Positions 60,301 to 64,000 of a stretch of 64,000 nt of DNA are shown in pieces; the first letter of the stretch is position 1; every line of letters starts with the position of its first letter. A program made the position numbers and the translations under genes. This DNA comes from Cyclina sinensis. Lineage: Eukaryota > Mollusca > Bivalvia > Venerida > Veneridae. The stretch lies in assembly GCA_012932295.1 (NCBI GenBank), contig JAAONU010000002.1:16529388-16593387 (forward strand), given 5' to 3'. The notes beneath the pieces were generated by a model. The model ran no database searches. It saw only the letters and a program-made list of their open reading frames with translations, and was not told where the DNA came from.

Positions 60301-63294
60301 GGTACATACTAAGTTCTTTAGGTTTAATATATTTTCGGAAACACTCTATTTTTATCATCATTTGTGAACGGGAAGAAGTCATTTAGCTCTATAGCCATTC
60401 ATCATAAATAATAATTTAATTATCAATATTTCATTAAAAATGTTTTGCAGCATTTAAACCTAGTTTTTTCAAACATCCTCGGAACCCAAGTCAGACTGCA
60501 GCTATTGGAGCTCACGTGGAACTAGACTGCTCACCGGAAGCTGCGCCTGCACCAGAATACACGTGGACAAGGTATGAAGCGTTTCCTTTGTGTATATATT
60601 ATTAGAACGCCATTTTTCCTCTGGTTCTTGGTGGTCGTTTGTCCTCTTAAAACGAGATTGATATATTTATAAAATAGTCAGTAAACACAGTCAAAGCCAG
60701 CAGAAGCGAAACATTATGATATGATCAACCAAACAGAGGTAAAATTGTCATACAAATGAAACAGATTAAGCCAGTCATGCCTACATAAGTTTCTTATCCA
60801 TTAGATATTTATCATTTCTAGGAATGGTGCAAATCTGAACCCACCGCCTGACGACGGCTCATCACGTGTCCGCATGTTAGCCAATGGGAACCTTTATATT
60901 AGCCCAGTAGATGGCAGTGACGCTGGGAGGTACTGTTGTGGGGCAACCAACACATACGGATCCGACAACAGCTGTGGCGACCTTAAAGTAGTTTGTATGT
61001 TACAATATTTTGAAAACGATAACCCTTGATATATACGTATGTGTTATTAATGATTTTAAGAGAATTTATTGGGTAAGGCTCTATTGTTTGACACAACAAA
61101 TTGTTGTTTAGTTTTCCACCATACATATGTGCATAATGAATTAGATATGCTCCATCTAAACACGTCGAGTTAGCAATGGAACTTTTTACAGATTTGTATA
61201 AAATATGTCTGGTTAGAAAAATGACTGGTAGGCAAGCTGGTAGGCAGTTTTATAGTTGGTCATTCGAAGCCCTGACTACCTTTCCATTGGTGGTTTGGAA
61301 AAATAAATGCATATAATGATTACAAAAATATGTGTCTGTTTGACAGATATGCATGACCTCAATATAATATTACTGTCTTTGCCAGGTAAATTAGGAAAAT
61401 GCCACAACAAAATACTACCGTTTTTTGCCCCGCTGCATTGTTCAAGTAACTCAGTTGGTTTTTAGGGGGAATTTATGTTTGATGAAAATTTTGATAGTTA
61501 ATCGTTTTTATGTTCTGTTTTAGCAAACACTGTTATCACAATGCCGCCTACAAATACTGTCGGAAAGATAAACATGACGTCAGTTCTACTTTGTGACGCG
61601 TCATTTCCGGGAAACATTGATTACATATTTAGATGGCATTTTAATGGACGCGAAATCAAATTGACAGATCATCCACACTACACTCTAGTAATTTCATTTG
61701 ACTGTTTATTTCTTCCCCTTTTTTAATTGTCTTATACTGTCAAAAACTAACAGAAGCGTCTTTGGAAGATTCAATTATATATTATATTATCTAAAAAAAC
61801 AGTAGCAATTGAATAATTTTCTACAAAGGCATAAGCCTAAGGAAAATGGTATCTCCTTTGGTCTTGTTGATTAAAATATGCTCATCATCAGTCACATATT
61901 TTAATAAAAAAATAGTCATACAGAAAAAAAAGTCACTTAATCAAAAAGGCAGGTTTAATTTTAAAGAATGTACAGTTCAGTTTGACACTCGTTTTTTAAA
62001 CGATCAATTTTATTACAAAGGGGACACAGCAGTATCCAGGTGCGTTGTATGTGAGATCAGCGGGCTACCAGCAATCGGGGATCTACACGTGTGTTGCCAA
62101 GACAACCTACGACACTGCAAACGCTTCTGCCATACTTTCAATAGAGGGTATAGTCTTGTCCGTTTTGCGAAACAAATTCGTAGCAAGAGCTTAATTAACA
62201 GCAACTTATTAAAGAGATGTGAAATTTTCAGTTTAAATTGGCTTGGTTTCCAACTTGGTTTGAATAAATATAAGTGTGTTTGTTTGTTTTTCCCCTCCGG
62301 CTTTAACTTTATGTCGCAATAATGGTAACAGAATAGTTGTTAACTATGCCTCTCTTTTTTCAGGACCCCCAGGACCACCTGCCGGTGTAAGAGTTGACAG
62401 GAGCACCATAACGGCCACGTCTGCTATAGTTATCTGGACAGAGGGTGATACTCACGGTCGACCAATCGTTTTCCATAACATAGAGGCGTGTACAGAGAAC
62501 AATAAAACTTGGGTCCCTATATACACAAGTAATATGCCAACTTATGATAACAAAAGGATTTAAGAATTTATTTACATTTTTCGCATTTTACTGTCTTGTG
62601 TTGTTATTTCAAGCATTATGCAATAAAACATATTTCAGCTGTTACGCAATAGCATAATGATTTCTATTGCAACTGCTTGGCAGTGGCATTTCCATTTCAA
62701 CTGTTATTTAATAGCATTTATTTTTCAGCTATTATGAATAGATTTCCTGTTTCACTTGTTTTACAATAAGAACTCTATTTCAACTGTTATTGAATAGTAT
62801 TTCATTTTCAGCTATTATGTAAAGCATTTCTGTTTCAATTATTTTGCAATAAAATTGTTGATTCTACTCGTAGTTGCAGAATCTTTTTTATGCGAATTTA
62901 TTTAGATATTTCAAGTTATACACTCTCAATATTTCATGTGTAAACTTAGTACTTTTGACAGTATTTCATCATCATTAATATACCAGAAATATTAAAGCTT
63001 TTCTCTGGTTTCTAAAAAATTATAACAATACTTACGTCGCAATTGTTATATAACAGCATGCTAGAAATACTATACACAAAAAGTCCTTTTCATTTTTTTC
63101 TTTATTTCAACTTTGGTAGAACTTACCATATGGCTATTCTTTCTCAATTACAGACATTCCCTTTACGCAGTCCCAAATTCTAGGTACTGATAAACACGCT
63201 ACAAATGTTGAAGTTCTGAAACCAGGAAACGGTTACTACTTTAGGGTGAGAGCAGTTAACTCCCTTGGTATTGGTGAAGCCAGCAGAAGTTCTT
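45281..63294 (+). CDS. Cont: Contactin (5' part of gene; continues past the window)
   Basis: Nineteen coding exons join in one frame, apart from a one-base insertion in exon 8, giving about 877 residues before the window ends. Order: signal peptide (1-20), C-type-lectin-like domain (about 21-165), Ig1 (about 175-288), Ig2 (289-397), Ig3 (398-494), Ig4 (495-584), Ig5 (585-682), Ig6 (683-775), FN3-1 (776-877). Invertebrate contactins have this layout plus three more FN3 domains and a GPI anchor, which would lie to the right. Family-typical strings include [37 protein letters not shown] and [11 protein letters not shown]. In flies contactin acts with neurexin IV and neuroglian at septate junctions; in vertebrates family members act in axon-glia adhesion. 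Role here is inferred from family. Confidence 0.95.
45644..45738 (+). CDS. Cont: Contactin exon 2: start of lectin-like domain
   Basis: Phase 1 to phase 0, acceptor ttttaag, donor cat|gtaagt (strong). Encodes [15 protein letters not shown] and then GAVKHCH: the first cysteines and the tryptophan of a C-type lectin fold. Confidence 0.88.
46382..46467 (+). CDS. Cont: Contactin exon 3: lectin-like domain
   Basis: Phase 0 to phase 2. Encodes [18 protein letters not shown], the conserved C-type lectin segment of the GA-x-L-VSI-x-S-x-x-E-x-x-F type. Donor gg|gtaaga is strong. Confidence 0.92.
48705..49345 (+). mobile_element. Element with ccgaaggagggcat head and ~140-bp core units
   Basis: Head cccccgaaggagggcatat, then a run of gtccgtctgtcagtccgtc, then about three units of ~140 bp marked by tttgaccttgacgcctgaa and caaacaacttaaacattgcc. 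The same head recurs at 63556 but is followed there by different core units. Confidence 0.65.
50280..50770. repeat. Degenerate ~40-bp tandem repeat
   Basis: Recurrent gtttctgtgaaaggtccatcc-type and catttatgatcctg-type blocks about every 35-45 bp. Decayed; no coding significance. Confidence 0.6.
50863..51014 (+). CDS. Cont: Contactin exon 4: lectin-like domain core
   Basis: Phase 2 to phase 1. Encodes [20 protein letters not shown] and then [10 protein letters not shown]. It aligns with the long-loop region of C-type lectins but has no EPN/QPD sugar motif and no cysteine, so calcium-dependent sugar binding is unlikely. Confidence 0.93.
51241..51348 (+). CDS. Cont: Contactin exon 5: end of lectin-like domain and linker
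   Basis: Phase 1-1. Encodes [20 protein letters not shown], the final lectin strand with its last cysteine, then [12 protein letters not shown]. Confidence 0.93.
51730..51982 (+). CDS. Cont: Contactin exon 6: linker and Ig1, first part
   Basis: Phase 1 to phase 2. Starts [19 protein letters not shown] and continues through the first Ig cysteine in [11 protein letters not shown] to a strand ending RYTISGGR. The YGTNF linker is diagnostic of contactins. Confidence 0.95.
52275..52384 (+). CDS. Cont: Contactin exon 7: Ig1, second part
   Basis: Phase 2 to phase 1. Contains [15 protein letters not shown], the Ig D-x-G-x-Y-x-C signature. Confidence 0.95.
52425..52745. repeat. Degenerate ~48-bp tandem repeat in an intron
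   Basis: Five or six units marked by ttttcacacacagtgcaatat and aaatgagtaca. Confidence 0.7.
53001..53097 (+). CDS. Cont: Contactin exon 8: Ig2, first part, with apparent 1-bp insertion
   Basis: Entered in phase 1 with [20 protein letters not shown], which is correct contactin Ig2. One extra base follows at about 53069; after it, the +1 frame reads ECSPPPHKP, including the conserved Ig cysteine, and ends in the phase that exon 9 needs. In the unshifted frame the cysteine is lost and exon 9 is out of frame. It may be a sequencing or assembly error, a null allele, or a real lesion; all other contactin exons are intact, which favours error or a single allele. Confidence 0.85.
53464..53694 (+). 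CDS. Cont: Contactin exon 9: Ig2, second part
   Basis: Phase 1-1. Contains [14 protein letters not shown] and then [12 protein letters not shown]. It carries the Ig2 tryptophan and second cysteine and a linker [13 protein letters not shown]. Confidence 0.95.
53914..54019 (+). CDS. Cont: Contactin exon 10: Ig3, first part
   Basis: Phase 1 to phase 2. Encodes [17 protein letters not shown] and VKLECLAYG with the first Ig3 cysteine. Confidence 0.93.
54338..54522 (+). CDS. Cont: Contactin exon 11: Ig3, second part
   Basis: Phase 2 to phase 1. Encodes [11 protein letters not shown] and [13 protein letters not shown]. Donor gaag|gtgagt is strong. Confidence 0.95.
56394..56495 (-). mobile_element. 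tRNA-like SINE head, minus strand
   Basis: Reverse complement shows an A-box-like tagtggtttaggccac and a B-box ggttcaattcccg. The region between them is longer than in a tRNA, so it is a SINE or tRNA relic. Confidence 0.5.
56825..56893 (+). mobile_element. tRNA-like SINE head, plus strand
   Basis: A-box tgggtagctcagacagtag is well kept; the B-box (ggagtttgagtgc) is decayed. Confidence 0.5.
58095..58273 (+). CDS. Cont: Contactin exon 12: Ig4, first part
   Basis: Phase 1 to phase 0. Encodes [28 protein letters not shown] and [10 protein letters not shown], then NVLTIK. It joins exon 13 as [13 protein letters not shown] with no gap, so no exon is missing between them. The open frame upstream of it to 57842 is intronic read-through. 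Confidence 0.95.
58841..58910 (-). mobile_element. tRNA-like SINE head, minus strand
   Basis: Reverse complement contains tagctcaatgag (A-box) and gggttcgaatt (B-box). No full cloverleaf was drawn. Confidence 0.55.
59994..60084 (+). CDS. Cont: Contactin exon 13: Ig4, second part
   Basis: Phase 0 to phase 1. Encodes [20 protein letters not shown]. Confidence 0.95.
60451..60571 (+). CDS. Cont: Contactin exon 14: Ig5, first part
   Basis: Phase 1 to phase 2. Encodes [12 protein letters not shown] and [17 protein letters not shown]. Confidence 0.95.
60822..60994 (+). CDS. Cont: Contactin exon 15: Ig5, second part
   Basis: Phase 2 to phase 1. Encodes [32 protein letters not shown] and an SCGDLKVV end. 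It has two adjacent cysteines at the Ig signature, plus an extra cysteine near the end that may pair with one of them. Confidence 0.95.
61524..61687 (+). CDS. Cont: Contactin exon 16: Ig6, first part
   Basis: Phase 1 to phase 0. Encodes [18 protein letters not shown] and DHPHYTL. Donor cta|gtaatt. Confidence 0.92.
62033..62147 (+). CDS. Cont: Contactin exon 17: Ig6, second part
   Basis: Phase 0 to phase 1. The right frame reads [20 protein letters not shown], then [19 protein letters not shown] longer open frame in another register here is a shadow. Acceptor cacagcag; a competing ag six bases later would hit a stop. Confidence 0.92.
62364..62528 (+). CDS. Cont: Contactin exon 18: FN3-1, first part
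   Basis: Phase 1-1. Encodes [17 protein letters not shown] and [15 protein letters not shown], the start of a fibronectin type III fold with its tryptophan. Confidence 0.95.
62605..62870. repeat. Degenerate ~35-bp tandem repeat in an intron
   Basis: Repeated tttcaactgttat and gcaatagcattt blocks, seven or so units. Confidence 0.7.
63154..63294 (+). CDS. Cont: Contactin exon 19: FN3-1, second part
   Basis: Phase 1-1. Encodes [19 protein letters not shown], the FN3 Y-x-F-R-V-x-A-x-N-x-x-G signature. Last exon in the window; the reading frame continues beyond. Confidence 0.95.
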
Positions 63295-63555
63295 GTGAGT
63301 GTTCACTGTGACTTTATATCAATTCAAACACCACCGGACCGACACGTATTCACAAATGTGATATGTGCACGTGTTCTGAGCAGTGATATAGTAAAACATG
63401 ATGACTAAGGAATATACAATGCAAAACTGTTTTATGTCTAAAACTCTAATATTTCCTTATAATATAAAAGATTATTTCCTTATAGTGAGTAATTGACCTT
63501 GAAAAAATGATATTGACCAAGGTCGTATTATGTGCTTTTTTCACATCGATCATAA

Positions 63556-64000
63556 TTTTTATGCCTCCGAAGGGAGGCATTTAGTAATCGCACTGTCCGT
63601 CCGTCCGTCTGTCTGTCCTGTAAAGTCTTGTCCTCGCATATCATCTGGAGATTCCGCTCTATTTATTTTTGGCAAAGTTATAGGCACTTAGTCATTTTTT
63701 TCACTCTAAAATCTTGTCCTCGCTTCGTCTCCAAAACCACTTGAAGGATTTCACTGAAACTTAATAGGAGTGTTTGTCACCAAGTCTAGTTGTGCATATC
63801 ATCAGGAGATTCCCTCTCGATTTATTTTTGGCAAAGTTTTGGGCACTAAGTCATTTTTTACTCTAACTTCTATATTAAAGCCTTATCCACACTTCATCTC
63901 CAAAACCGCTTGGAGGATTTCATTGAAACTACACTGGAATGTTTGTCACCAAACCTACCTGTGCATATCGTCAGGAGTTTCTGGTCGGATTATTTTTGGC
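63556..64000 (+). mobile_element. Element with cctccgaagggaggcat head, partial
   Basis: Same head type as 48705 (tatgcctccgaagggaggca, then gtccgtccgtccgtctgtc), followed by about two ~190-bp units marked by atttatttttggcaaagtt and gcatatcatcaggag. Cut by the window edge. Confidence 0.65.

Noticed and set aside
61846..62322. 158-codon plus-strand open frame
   Set aside because: Reads the Ig6 exon in the wrong register; the real frame gives the conserved Ig signature.

Overview
The window looks like nuclear DNA from an AT-rich, intron-dense, repeat-dense invertebrate. A bivalve mollusc is the best guess. The reasons are a contactin gene that starts with a C-type-lectin-like domain (a protostome arrangement), many short phase-1 exons, and dispersed repeats whose internal tandem cores resemble the pearl/Helentron-type elements known from oysters. 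The species cannot be named from sequence alone. Both recognisable genes lie on the + strand. No minus-strand gene, rRNA, functional tRNA or CRISPR array was found.

Region 1 (1-8887) is non-coding: simple repeats and one copy of a ~0.8 kb element ending in a long hairpin. Region 2 (8888-31024) is a complete multi-exon gene that I reconstructed from splice phases. It has 24 coding exons and 4524 coding bases, and predicts 1507 residues. In order these are a signal peptide, three LDL-receptor class A modules, about 20 EB/EGF-like six-cysteine modules, a SEA-like region, a calcium-binding EGF module, one transmembrane helix, a strongly basic juxtamembrane stretch, and a tail of acidic 10-residue repeats. 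I do not recognise a named orthologue. It reads as a cell-surface receptor or adhesion protein.

Region 3 (31025-45280) is intergenic and mostly repeats: a pearl-like element with ~166 bp core units (32876-34497), a decayed ~140 bp-period array ending in a near-perfect 71 bp hairpin (34530-36870), a tRNA-like SINE head (37242-37315), and an 84 bp satellite array of about 56 units (38220-42960).

Region 4 (45281 to the right edge) is the 5' part of a contactin-family neural/septate-junction adhesion gene. It encodes a signal peptide, a C-type-lectin-like domain, six Ig domains and the first FN3 domain, then runs off the window. One exon (53001-53097, Ig2) carries an apparent single-base insertion that breaks the frame in the reference sequence. 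The introns hold tRNA-like SINE fragments, degenerate tandem repeats and two more satellite-bearing elements. The two genes have no evident functional link beyond both being predicted cell-surface modular proteins.
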